Source: Nitrososphaerota archaeon (GTDB taxonomy: Archaea > Thermoproteota > Nitrososphaeria > Nitrososphaerales > JACQRY01). Taken from it: 12,661 nt of DNA. Position 1 is the first letter of the stretch, and each line of letters begins with the position of its first letter. The position numbers were made by a program, and so were the translations under genes. The notes beneath the pieces are model-generated. The model did not search any database and was not told where the DNA came from. It saw only the letters and a program-made list of their open reading frames with translations. The stretch is taken from contig JACQRY010000119.1 of assembly GCA_016206275.1 (NCBI GenBank), positions 1 through 12,661 of the forward strand, written 5' to 3'. Shown piece after piece: positions 1-6,143 of this stretch.

Positions 1-174
1 GGGCAAACAGATAAGCTAGCGTTCAATGTGGATGATGACGTTACGACACGTTATCTATGGCCTATTGGAACAGCAATAGCTGTGATCATCGTAGTGGCAG
101 GTCTTCTCCGCAGAATGATTGTTACACAGCCTTCAATGGAAGTTGGCTCCAAACCTGATAAAGAAGGTCAGTAG
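1..174 (+). CDS. C-terminal fragment of a membrane-anchored protein (5' end outside window)
   Basis: Frame 1 is open from the first base to the TAG at 172-174, giving the last 57 residues of a protein that begins upstream. The visible part has an acidic patch (VDDD), then one hydrophobic segment of about 18 residues (roughly residues 20-37, PIGTAIAVIIVVAGLL), then a basic RR pair and a polar tail of about 18 residues. A single C-terminal helix followed by positive charges suggests an extracytoplasmic protein held by a C-terminal anchor with a short cytoplasmic tail. That topology is inferred from the charge pattern alone. No catalytic domain is visible and the family cannot be named. It has the same direction as the next gene, 78 bases downstream, but nothing shows that they share a transcript. 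Confidence 0.6.
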   Translation, partial: GQTDKLAFNVDDDVTTRYLWPIGTAIAVIIVVAGLLRRMIVTQPSMEVGSKPDKEGQ

Positions 175-252
175 GTCTTCCATAACCTTTTGGCGACCAC
201 GGATCGAAGATAAGAATACATTCTGCTCACGGATCTGGGATGACATGGAGGG

Positions 253-1062
253 ATGAAGACGAATTATCAACCAATCGTGTCGGAAACTCTTCTGGAAGCC
301 TACAAGGTAAGTCAAGAACATGATGCCGGAAACAGGGGAAGGAAGGCGGGCAGAGGCGCCTCTGGCGACATTTCAACAGAATTCGATCTCAAAGTTGAGC
401 AGACAATCATAACATCCATCAGGAAGAGGATTCCAGACTGCTTGATCGTCACAGAAGAATCAGGAGTTATTGGACACAAGGACTCTGAAACCCTAGCGCT
501 AGTGGACCCAGTAGATGGCAGTACAAACGCCTCTAGAGGAATCCCGTTTTACTCGTCAACCCTCGCGATAATAGAGGGCAGAAAATTCAAGAATATCGTC
601 GCCGCAGGAGTCATCGACCTTGTCACCGGCGAACTGATCTACGGAGAAAAACAGGCAGGCGTGAAAGTCAATGGACAGCCCTTGTTAAAGATTAGCGAGA
701 ATGAACCTGTCAGCGAATCCTGCGTTTCAATCAATGGCAGGATCGCAGACCCAAAGTATAAGGATGTAGTTACAAGTCTTTTGAGTAATCTACGTTATCC
801 CAGGTGTTTGGGCTCAGCGGCATTGGAAACTGCCTACGTGGCGCTGGGCAGGGTGGATGCATACGTGGAGCCTCTTCCCCGGCTGAGAACCTTTGACTGT
901 GTTCCCTCGCTTTTTCTTGTTAAGGAGGCCGGAGGCTTCGTAAAACCTCTGAATCTGGATTTGGATGAGGCAGATCTCAGCAAACCTTTGCGATTATCTT
1001 ATGTTGCTGCTCGTTCATCGAAGATATTATCGTGGCTTCTTCGTCTGATAGAGAGAAAGTAA
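253..1062 (+). CDS. Inositol monophosphatase / fructose-1,6-bisphosphatase family protein
   Basis: This 269-residue protein is a normal-length member of the Mg2+-dependent, lithium-sensitive phosphatase family. It carries the metal-binding motifs in order: the acidic pair in TEESG (E68, E69), DPVDGSTN at 85-92 (the usual DPxDGTxN, metal ligands D85 and D88), GSAALETAYVALGRVDAY at about 187-204, and the C-terminal FDCVPS block (D215) followed by VKEAGG. Known archaeal members hydrolyse inositol-1-phosphate, fructose-1,6-bisphosphate or both, so gluconeogenesis and inositol-phosphate metabolism are both possible and the sequence does not decide between them. It is probably cytoplasmic, with no signal peptide. 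The ATG at 253 is the only sensible start, since an in-frame TGA lies at 241-243. A GGAGGG stretch (247-252) abuts the ATG with no spacer, which is unusual for a working ribosome site. A weak TATA-like stretch lies at 211-219. Confidence 0.9.
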   Translation: MKTNYQPIVSETLLEAYKVSQEHDAGNRGRKAGRGASGDISTEFDLKVEQTIITSIRKRIPDCLIVTEESGVIGHKDSETLALVDPVDGSTNASRGIPFYSSTLAIIEGRKFKNIVAAGVIDLVTGELIYGEKQAGVKVNGQPLLKISENEPVSESCVSINGRIADPKYKDVVTSLLSNLRYPRCLGSAALETAYVALGRVDAYVEPLPRLRTFDCVPSLFLVKEAGGFVKPLNLDLDEADLSKPLRLSYVAARSSKILSWLLRLIERK

Positions 1063-1106
1063 TCCGAGCAGAAACGTAGAATACTAACTAATCTAACCGT
1101 GTTAAC

Positions 1107-1118
1107 AATTAATTAATA
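1107..1118 (+). promoter_or_regulatory. TATA-like element upstream of the Nudix gene
   Basis: The 12-base A/T run AATTAATTAATA is the only strong TATA-like stretch in the gap before the Nudix gene. A start site about 26 bases on (near 1139) would give a leader of roughly 40 bases. GTTAAC hexamers sit on both sides (1101-1106 and 1139-1144). The assignment rests on composition and position only. Confidence 0.4.
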
Positions 1119-1142
1119 GGCTCCCGTTGCCCATCAGGGTTA

Positions 1143-1161
1143 ACGTGAGCTTAGATCACGT
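1143..1161. promoter_or_regulatory. Inverted repeat in the Nudix leader (possible operator or hairpin)
   Basis: ACGTGA (1143-1148) and TCACGT (1156-1161) form a perfect 6-base inverted repeat with a 7-base spacer. It lies just after the predicted transcription start and 18 bases before the ATG. It could be a repressor site or a small RNA hairpin in the leader. Chance occurrence is not excluded. Confidence 0.3.
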
Positions 1162-1179
1162 CTTCTCGGGTTGGTTAGA

Positions 1180-1644
1180 ATGATAGAAGAGAGGTCTGCA
1201 GGTGCTGTTGTCTATCACGATGATAGCAGAGTCGAATATCTCTTGCTGTATTATCCCGCTGGCCACTGGGATTTTCCGAAGGGAAACATTGAGAAGGGTG
1301 AAGATGAGGTTACAACAGTAAGACGAGAAATAGCGGAGGAGACAGGGATCAAAAGCATCGTCTTGGAGAACGGTTTCAGGAAGATTGTGGAGTACCATTA
1401 TCGCAGGAAACAAGGACTAGTTCACAAGAAGGTCATATTCTACTTGGCGAGAGCGTCCACCACGCAAGTAAAGTTATCCTTCGAACATCAAGGCTATTCT
1501 TGGCTACCCGTAAACGAGGCGTTAAGACGAGTGACCTATGATAATTCCAGAAGGATCCTTGCAGAAGCAGACAAATTCCTTAAATCTAAAAAGGCCGCCA
1601 CGTCGCTCGGCGAATATCTTCCGCAGCCTGAGCAGGAGAAGTAG
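1180..1644 (+). CDS. Nudix hydrolase, Ap4A-hydrolase-like
   Basis: The 154-residue product contains a complete Nudix box, GX5EX7REUXEEXGU, at residues 35-57 (starting G-N-I-E-K-G-E and ending R-E-I-A-E-E-T-G-I). It is preceded by HWDFPKG, which is typical of the asymmetric bis(5'-nucleosyl)-tetraphosphatase subgroup. Such enzymes use Mg2+ to cleave dinucleoside polyphosphates or related nucleoside diphosphate compounds in the cytoplasm. The exact substrate cannot be read here. I chose ATG 1180. The frame also opens at TTG 1171, three codons earlier, with no better ribosome site. After the fold the protein ends in a charged tail (ending PQPEQEK) whose last 59 bases overlap the 3' end of pyrF on the other strand. 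That tail is probably not part of the enzymatic core. Confidence 0.9.
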   Translation: MIEERSAGAVVYHDDSRVEYLLLYYPAGHWDFPKGNIEKGEDEVTTVRREIAEETGIKSIVLENGFRKIVEYHYRRKQGLVHKKVIFYLARASTTQVKLSFEHQGYSWLPVNEALRRVTYDNSRRILAEADKFLKSKKAATSLGEYLPQPEQEK

Positions 1645-2359
1645 CATCCAAAATGCTTCTTCCAACTATCAGGAAATCTGCCCCTGATTGGATCGTCGGA
1701 CGAGGAGAACCCCCTTGAGCCCCTACGCCTGGCGAGAAGACAAGCAGCTTCCCTTGAACCTTGCTTGATACTTTCTTCATGGTTTCGGGCCTTGTTGCTC
1801 CTACAACTATCCCATCGCAGCCCCAAGATAATGCTCTATCAAGAAATAGTTCGTGCATCTCCATGAATCTTCCTGCAGTATGAGTGTTTGATTGAACTTT
1901 GAGACCATAACCATCCTCTGCACCTTTATGGCTCATGTAGACCAAGAGGATTATGCCTCGGTTCTCCTCGTGGGCGGCAGTGATTACGGGGCCAAGTCCC
2001 TCTTCAAGTCCCACGAATGGGTTTGCTATGAGAGAGTCGAAGCCTGCATCCCACAGGTAAGATGCTGTGACCGTGTTTGTTGAGGAAATATCGTTGATCT
2101 TGAGGTCTGCTATTGCTTGGAGGCCTTGGTTGTGAGCTTCGTTTATGATTGTGGCTACGCTGTTGAAGAGGTCTAGGGGCAGAAGGAGATGGTAGTTCAG
2201 TTTGACTGCGGCGAGATTTACTCCGGTTTGTTTGAGTATATGCAGTGTTTTTTCCAGTAAGGGTTTGGGTTCTTTGCCTTTGATATCTAGTGCAAGAACA
2301 ATCCTGCTATGATGGTTTTCTGCTGACTTCTTGATTCTGGCAGGGAACTGGTTTGTCAA
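1586..2359 (-). CDS. pyrF: Orotidine 5'-phosphate decarboxylase
   Basis: This enzyme converts orotidine monophosphate to UMP, the last step of de novo pyrimidine synthesis. The 257-residue product shows the (beta/alpha)8 decarboxylase signatures: LALD near the first strand (D25), VKLN (K53), the catalytic DLKIND array (D85, K87, D90), PGVGAQGG at 210-217, and the phosphate-gripping VGRSI with R234. It is longer than the roughly 210-230 residues common in archaea. The excess is an N-terminal lead of about 18 residues and a C-terminal tail (RRATWRPF) that overlaps the Nudix gene. The start is TTG at 2359. The frame has a stop upstream and no ATG or GTG before the core. The start overlaps the stop of the preceding gene in a TTGA, so translational coupling is likely. 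Confidence 0.93.
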   Translation of the reverse strand: MTNQFPARIKKSAENHHSRIVLALDIKGKEPKPLLEKTLHILKQTGVNLAAVKLNYHLLLPLDLFNSVATIINEAHNQGLQAIADLKINDISSTNTVTASYLWDAGFDSLIANPFVGLEEGLGPVITAAHEENRGIILLVYMSHKGAEDGYGLKVQSNTHTAGRFMEMHELFLDRALSWGCDGIVVGATRPETMKKVSSKVQGKLLVFSPGVGAQGGSPRPTIQSGADFLIVGRSILDATSPAQAAEDIRRATWRPF

Positions 2360-3054
2360 CCGATTTCTACGAGGGGATGCTCCTGTACTAGCCTAATTAT
2401 CTTTATGAAGACATATCCATGTTCGTCTATCCTCCCCGTGAAGCCTGTGCTGGTTACGTTGCTGCTGGAGAACCTTAGGAATTGACTGGAGGGCGACTCG
2501 TTTAAGAGCATGTAGAAGAAGATGGATGCTTCTTCATAGTCATCTATTCTAGTAAAGGCGCCAAGTACATGCTTTCCGTCTTCGTCGAAGAAAAAGAGTG
2601 GTATTGGAGGTTCCTCAAAGATGGTCTTATAGGAGCAGACTTTGGCTAGACTCGCCAAGTTTTGCACTTCACTACATAGAACTTTCTTGGTGTTCGCCTC
2701 TTTTCGTTGGCTCCCCTTTTCGAATACTCTGGGCGACTTCTTTATGGCGATGATGGGCGAATACATGTAGACTGGGTTAGAAGCAGAGTCGGTGAGAACT
2801 ACGTCTTCTGTTCCACTTATGTTCCGATAACCTAAGAAGTGTTGCGAATGTTGACCTTTGACATAATAGAAGATTGGGCGTCCCATGAAGATATCCAATT
2901 GAACACACAGTCTTAAGTCACCTTCAACTTCAAAGGCGAAGATGGGGAGAGGTGCTCTTTCAAAGGCGCATGCAAGCCTAGCTAGATCCTTAAGGTCTTT
3001 GACTTCGATGAAGAACGGCGCCTTGATCTTCTGAGACCGCCCTGTCGATGGCAT
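2356..3054 (-). CDS. Unrecognised protein with an internal duplication, coupled to pyrF
   Basis: I do not recognise this 232-residue protein. It is built from two related units of about 95 residues, roughly 14-106 and 125-222. Each has EV(K/Q)(D/N)LxxLA(R/K) near its start, then P(L/I)P(I/L)FxF followed by an acidic pair and G, then an IF(Y/F)Y strand, and ends in a hydrophobic beta-like stretch (IIAIKK and VFIKII). A basic linker (about 107-124) joins them. There is no signal peptide or membrane helix, so it is probably a cytoplasmic alpha/beta protein that acts as a pseudo-dimer. It is the first gene of the minus-strand pair and its TGA overlaps the pyrF start by 4 bases. This implies shared expression with pyrimidine synthesis, but a function in that pathway is only a guess. 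ATG 3054 is supported by a TATA-like box centred 26 bases upstream. Confidence 0.8.
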   Translation of the reverse strand: MPSTGRSQKIKAPFFIEVKDLKDLARLACAFERAPLPIFAFEVEGDLRLCVQLDIFMGRPIFYYVKGQHSQHFLGYRNISGTEDVVLTDSASNPVYMYSPIIAIKKSPRVFEKGSQRKEANTKKVLCSEVQNLASLAKVCSYKTIFEEPPIPLFFFDEDGKHVLGAFTRIDDYEEASIFFYMLLNESPSSQFLRFSSSNVTSTGFTGRIDEHGYVFIKIIRLVQEHPLVEIG

Positions 3055-3075
3055 GGATAGTCTTCAACCATAGTC

Positions 3076-3084
3076 TAAATTAAA
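3076..3084 (-). promoter_or_regulatory. TATA box for the duplicated-domain gene and pyrF
   Basis: Read on the minus strand this is TTTAATTTA, centred at 3080. An archaeal transcript would start about 26 bases on, at or next to the ATG at 3054, which fits a leaderless mRNA. No ribosome-binding sequence precedes that ATG, which agrees. This is one of the better promoter calls in the window. Confidence 0.6.
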
Positions 3085-3139
3085 TGTGTTTGTAAATTCC
3101 CTAATGGCCGTTGTATCAGTATCTGGATAAGTAGACGGA

Positions 3140-3568
3140 TCAGTCTACGCCTGCGATAGGTTCAGGCGCATATGATGATACGATGGCTTTCAGGGTTGCT
3201 TGCTCGCCCAGCAAATCCCTTATCGAAAGTACCGAAACGAGCTTTCCCACCCTATCGACCACAACCAGATGCCTAATCTTCTTCTGACTAAACAATTCAG
3301 CTGCCCTCCCTACATCGTCTTCTTGAAAGACCGTAACGACTTTCTTTGTTGAAACTGCCTTAACAGATTGTTTGAGGCTTACCCCTTTAGCTAAGGACCG
3401 GATAATGTCTCGTTCAGAAATTACTCCCAAGATCCTACGTTTGTCCTTAAGATCTGTGAGAACAATAAGGCCGATCTTCTTACCGGCCATTAGTTTAGCC
3501 GCATCCATCAACTTCGCCGTAATCGGCAGAGTTACAGGTTTCTCTCTTACAACGTGACCTATCTGCAC
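3140..3568 (-). CDS. Two-CBS-domain protein
   Basis: The 142-residue product is almost entirely a tandem pair of CBS domains (about 9-60 and 72-121). Each ends in the typical strand-plus-helix signature: GVISERDIIRSL in the first and VSVLSIRDLL in the second. CBS pairs bind adenine nucleotides (AMP, ATP, SAM) and act as cytoplasmic energy or metabolite sensors. No effector or DNA-binding domain is fused to it. It lies 6 bases downstream of citrate synthase on the same strand, so the two are almost certainly cotranscribed. A role in tuning that enzyme or its pathway is an attractive inference, without direct evidence. The start is GTG 3568, served by AAAGGAGG inside the end of the citrate synthase gene. 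The C-terminus is a short tail (ending PEPIAGVD). Confidence 0.88.
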   Translation of the reverse strand: MQIGHVVREKPVTLPITAKLMDAAKLMAGKKIGLIVLTDLKDKRRILGVISERDIIRSLAKGVSLKQSVKAVSTKKVVTVFQEDDVGRAAELFSQKKIRHLVVVDRVGKLVSVLSIRDLLGEQATLKAIVSSYAPEPIAGVD

Positions 3569-3574
3569 TTAGGC

Positions 3575-4768
3575 TTAACTCCTCCTTTCTATAGGCACAT
3601 ATTTTAGATCCAGAGTGCCAGTATAGTAGGCCTTAGGCCTGATCAACCTATTATCCTCCAAGTATTCCAATGTGTGAGCAGCCCAACCTGAGATCCTAGC
3701 TATGGTGAATATGTTTGTGAAGAGATCCGGATCGATGCTAAGATTGCTGAAGACTATTCCTGAATAATAGTCCACGTTAGGGAAGAGCTTGGATGCGGCG
3801 AGAGCCTTGATGGCAGCATCCTCGACCCTCACCGCTGTCTCATAGAGAGACATCTTGCCCCTTTGCTTTGCAAGCTCCGCCGCAATAGGTTTGGTAACCC
3901 TATACCTAGGATCTAGACTCTTGTAGATTCTGTGACCAAACCCCATGATCTTCTCCTTTCTCCTCAGAGCCTCATCAACAAACTCCTCAGCCTTGCTCGG
4001 ATCGCCCACCCGCATGAACATCTTAAGGGCCGCCTCGTTCGCTCCTCCGTGCAGAGGCCCCTTTAAGGTTCCTATTCCGGACGTTATAGCGGAATACATG
4101 TCTGACAAAGTTGAAACTGTTACCGAGCATGAAAAAGAGGACGCGTTCATCTCATGCTCCGCATGAAGGATAAGCATAATGTCCAAGATCTTAGCCTCCC
4201 TTTCGGTCGGCTTCTTTCCAGAAAGCATGTAAAGGAAGTTGGCAGCATGGCTCAGGCGAGCATCAGGTTTCACAGGTTCCTTTCCTTTGCGAAGTCTATC
4301 GAATGCGGCTACGATTGTAGGAGCCTTCGCTAACACTCTAAGGGCTTTTCTAACAGTTGCATCCCTAGAGTTGTCTGACGCTTCAGAGTCGTGCATTCCG
4401 AGGGCTGAAACTGCGGTGCGGAGCATGTCCACAGGGTGAGAGGTCTTCGGAATTAGTCGCATCAGATTCATGATTTCCTCGATACCTCTATTTTCAGCCA
4501 AGAAGGAGTTGAAGCTGCTCAGCTGCTCTCTGGTTGGCAGCTGGCCGTGTATCAAAAGATATGCTACTTCCTCAAAATTGGATTTTTCGGCTAGTTCTTC
4601 AATAGAAAAACCCCTGTAGTAGAGCTTGCTATTCTCACCGTCAATGAAACAGATCTTGCTTTCTTTAACATAGATATTATCCAAGCCCTTGTTTACAACA
4701 ACCATCCCCCCAGATGGACTGGACATGATTTTTCGGATTCGGTTTTTGTGAATGTGTATCTTAAACAT
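3575..4768 (-). CDS. gltA: Citrate synthase
   Basis: This enzyme condenses acetyl-CoA with oxaloacetate to citrate. All catalytic landmarks of the family are present: H205 in LHAEHEMNAS, H240 in GPLHGGANEAAL, the KIMGFGHRIYKSLDPR block with H279, and the catalytic aspartate D333 in NVDYYSG. R358 precedes GWAAHTLE. The length is 397 residues, of which about 375 match the short archaeal and bacterial type II-like form. A 2-methylcitrate synthase role cannot be excluded, but no prp-type neighbours are present. The start is uncertain. ATG 4768 has a TATA-like stretch 27 bases upstream, but its first 14 residues are a basic leader I cannot match to the family. ATG 4726 (M15) is the main alternative. 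It heads the minus-strand pair with the CBS gene. Confidence 0.95.
   Translation of the reverse strand: MFKIHIHKNRIRKIMSSPSGGMVVVNKGLDNIYVKESKICFIDGENSKLYYRGFSIEELAEKSNFEEVAYLLIHGQLPTREQLSSFNSFLAENRGIEEIMNLMRLIPKTSHPVDMLRTAVSALGMHDSEASDNSRDATVRKALRVLAKAPTIVAAFDRLRKGKEPVKPDARLSHAANFLYMLSGKKPTEREAKILDIMLILHAEHEMNASSFSCSVTVSTLSDMYSAITSGIGTLKGPLHGGANEAALKMFMRVGDPSKAEEFVDEALRRKEKIMGFGHRIYKSLDPRYRVTKPIAAELAKQRGKMSLYETAVRVEDAAIKALAASKLFPNVDYYSGIVFSNLSIDPDLFTNIFTIARISGWAAHTLEYLEDNRLIRPKAYYTGTLDLKYVPIERRS
3579..3588 (-). promoter_or_regulatory. Shine-Dalgarno for the CBS gene, inside the citrate synthase gene
   Basis: The minus strand reads AAAGGAGGAG here, a strong match to the archaeal anti-SD. It encodes the last codons of citrate synthase (ERRS then stop). 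The gap to the GTG at 3568 is about 10-12 bases, somewhat long, but no other start fits. This is the strongest ribosome site I found and suggests that the CBS gene is translated from a polycistronic mRNA. Confidence 0.65.
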
Positions 4769-4791
4769 TTCTTAACCCCTGAAAATCGGTG

Positions 4792-4800
4792 TATCAATAA
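4792..4800 (-). promoter_or_regulatory. Candidate TATA element for the citrate synthase operon
   Basis: The minus strand reads TTATTGATA, centred at 4796, which predicts a start near 4770 and a leaderless ATG at 4768. A competing element, TTTAAGATA (4756-4764), matches the archaeal consensus better. It would start transcripts near 4735, just before the internal ATG at 4726. The two possibilities imply different N-termini. Confidence 0.4.
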
Positions 4801-4811
4801 GTGTGGCGAAG

Positions 4812-4854
4812 CTAGAAAGGGCCGCCTTCAGTAGAAGCGAAGGAAGGCGTCTAG
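4812..4854. other. Nested inverted repeat (potential hairpin) in a divergent intergenic region
   Basis: CGCCTTC (4823-4829) and GAAGGCG (4843-4849) form a perfect 7-base stem around a 13-base loop. Directly outside, CTAGA (4812-4816) pairs with TCTAG (4850-4854), with a 6-base bulge on one side only. That is 12 pairs in all between citrate synthase and the SRPBCC gene. It could be a structured RNA, a regulator site or the remains of one. I could not match it to a known RNA. Confidence 0.4.
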
Positions 4855-4967
4855 AGATCTCTTGGAATAGCCTTGTCAGACCAACTGCGAAGCGTTTCCG
4901 CTGAGCGTCATGCATATATGATGATTCGAGCGCAGGGGAGAATGTGGCCCTTAGGACACATAGATCT

Positions 4968-4978
4968 CATAAACTTAG
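4968..4978 (+). promoter_or_regulatory. Weak TATA-like element for the SRPBCC gene
   Basis: CATAAACTTAG is the most A/T-rich suitable stretch upstream of the SRPBCC gene. It would place the transcript start near 4998, with a leader of about 29 bases. No clear ribosome-binding sequence is visible before the ATG at 5027. The call is weak. Confidence 0.3.
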
Positions 4979-5026
4979 TCAACCAAGACCTTGGAAAAAA
5001 ACCCCCACCAATTGTGAATAGACACC

Positions 5027-5473
5027 ATGCCTACATTAAAGTGGACGGTCGATGTTAAAGCTTCAAAGGAGGAGGTTTGGCGGATTCTGGCCGACCCTCT
5101 GAATATCGAGAAGTTTGCTACAGACATACTTCTTGTGGAGGCGGAGCCACCAGGGCTAGCAGTCGTCGGCCAGAAGGTACGAGTAGTAGGGAAGGTGAGA
5201 GGAAAGAGAGTTGAGTTTCGAGCAGAACACTCCGAGGTAATAGACCACAAGCTAATCAAGATGACATATCTTCCAAGTAGCCTGTTTCGGCAGTTGGAGG
5301 CAATCACCGTTTTAGAGACAACATCTGATGGAACAAAGGTAACTGACGTGCTAACCTACGAGCTCTCCAAAAGCCTCTTGATGAGAAGTCTAGGCAGTCT
5401 AGTGGTTCGGCAAGCCCTAAAAAAGAACCTAGGCCAGTACTGGAAGAAGCTGAAGAGGTTCGCAGAGCTCTGA
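5027..5473 (+). CDS. SRPBCC-fold (START/Bet v1-like) ligand-binding protein
   Basis: The 148-residue product has the usual layout of a small helix-grip protein. It opens with a beta strand (LKWTVDVKAS), then the hallmark KEEVWRILADPLNIEKF helix (about 14-30), then alternating strands (VGQKVRVVGKVRGKRVEF, VTDVLTYELS), and ends in a long basic amphipathic helix (about 122-146) that would close the cavity. This matches polyketide cyclase/dehydrase-like SRPBCC proteins, which bind hydrophobic ligands and only sometimes catalyse. No catalytic residue can be assigned. It is cytoplasmic by sequence. The gene stands alone, divergent from citrate synthase, and followed by the gene-free stretch. ATG 5027 gives the expected family N-terminus, so I kept it despite the absence of a visible ribosome site. 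Confidence 0.8.
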   Translation: MPTLKWTVDVKASKEEVWRILADPLNIEKFATDILLVEAEPPGLAVVGQKVRVVGKVRGKRVEFRAEHSEVIDHKLIKMTYLPSSLFRQLEAITVLETTSDGTKVTDVLTYELSKSLLMRSLGSLVVRQALKKNLGQYWKKLKRFAEL

Positions 5474-5480
5474 GCCTAGT

Positions 5481-5517
5481 CCCGATACGATAGGTTGTTC
5501 GAGTCAGACCCATCGGG
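5481..5517. other. Potential hairpin just after the SRPBCC gene
   Basis: CCCGAT (5481-5486) and ATCGGG (5512-5517) are a perfect 6-base inverted repeat. Inside, GGTT (5493-5496) can pair with GACC (5507-5510) with one wobble pair. It begins 8 bases after the SRPBCC stop, so it may protect or shape the 3' end of that mRNA. There is no T-run after it, so I do not call it a terminator. Confidence 0.3.
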
Positions 5518-5765
5518 TTGTCTGAAGTCTTGCTGGAGAATCAGAACAAGGTTTCCGGGCTTCATGAACCCTAAGGGTCAATGGGTAATCACGTGTTGGG
5601 TTAGATAGCAGGCTTTGTTGAAAGCTAATCTCGATGAACTTAAATTCAGATCTTGAAGATACATGCGTCATCACCCTTGGATATACACCCGACTTTGCGT
5701 GGAAAACGTTTCGATCAAAAATTGCTAGATATGAGCGTCCTTCGACTCGGATAAGCTTCATTGCC

Positions 5766-5775
5766 ATTTATATAG
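5766..5775. promoter_or_regulatory. Orphan near-consensus TATA box
   Basis: The + strand reads ATTTATATAG and the minus strand CTATATAAAT, both close to the archaeal TATA consensus. On + the transcript would start near 5797 with no gene for more than 1.2 kb. On minus it would start near 5745, inside a weak open frame. It is the best TATA match in the window, yet has no obvious gene, so it may drive a non-coding RNA. Confidence 0.5.
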
Positions 5776-5791
5776 CCCCCTTGAACCTTTT

Positions 5792-5803
5792 CACACCGGC
5801 GCA
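5792..5803 (+). repeat. 12-base direct repeat, left copy
   Basis: CACACCGGCGCA occurs here and again at 6132-6143, a 340-base period. The two copies bracket the A+C-skewed segment. It could be a protein-binding site, a duplicated target site or a recombination footprint. I found no inverted terminal repeats just inside the copies. Confidence 0.6.
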
Positions 5804-6131
5804 AAGCCATCCACCATATCCCAAGCACAATAGAGCTCCAAGAAAGAATCACCGTCCCGACAAAATTTCTCCATCACTATAGCAACACCGCGCAGAAACC
5901 AACAAATCACTGATAACAGAATTGAATCAAATCAACACTATCCAATTCTTTTTAACCCCCCCTTAAGTCATTTTCACACAGCAGCTAATCCAGCAGACCA
6001 TGAAGAGCCTCAACAACCAAGCCACCCCCAGCCTTCCCCAATAGGCCAGTAAACCCCCCTCTCCAAGGACTCCACTAATCAACACCAAACCCGCCTATCC
6101 CCCTTCATATCGCCTATCGCCCTACACCCCA

Positions 6132-6143
6132 CACACCGGCGCA
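6132..6143 (+). repeat. 12-base direct repeat, right copy
   Basis: This is the second exact copy of CACACCGGCGCA, lying 39 bases beyond the nucS stop codon on the far side of the A+C-rich segment. The exact match ends at both borders. Confidence 0.6.

Noticed and set aside
1536..1826. 96-codon minus-strand frame overlapping the ends of the Nudix gene and pyrF
   Set aside because: It is a shadow frame. The Nudix and pyrF frames both carry clear family motifs and this one has none.
4918..4924. ATGATGA resembling a C box of a C/D guide RNA
   Set aside because: No CTGA D or D' box follows at suitable spacing and no C' box is present.
4873..5058. 61-codon + strand frame before the SRPBCC gene
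   Set aside because: No family signal, and it overlaps the well-supported SRPBCC start in another frame.
5481..5517. tRNA-like piece with TTCGAGT between short stems
   Set aside because: The span is about 37 bases. The T-stem does not pair properly and there is no D-arm or anticodon arm.
5504..5767. 87-codon minus-strand frame beginning at the orphan TATA box
   Set aside because: The TATA box abuts its ATG, so a transcript would start inside the frame. The translation shows no family pattern, and its second half looks random.
5776..5791. GGTTCAAG on the minus strand, resembling a tRNA T-loop
   Set aside because: The flanking bases do not form a 5-pair stem and no cloverleaf can be built around it.
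5634..5882. 82-codon + strand frame in the gene-free region
   Set aside because: The product is Pro/Lys/His-rich with no domain pattern, there is no ribosome site, and the TATA box lies inside it.
6092..6118. CGCCTATC repeated twice (6092-6099, 6111-6118) as a possible repeat array
   Set aside because: Only two short copies with unequal flanks in C-rich sequence, so too little for a repeat array or CRISPR.
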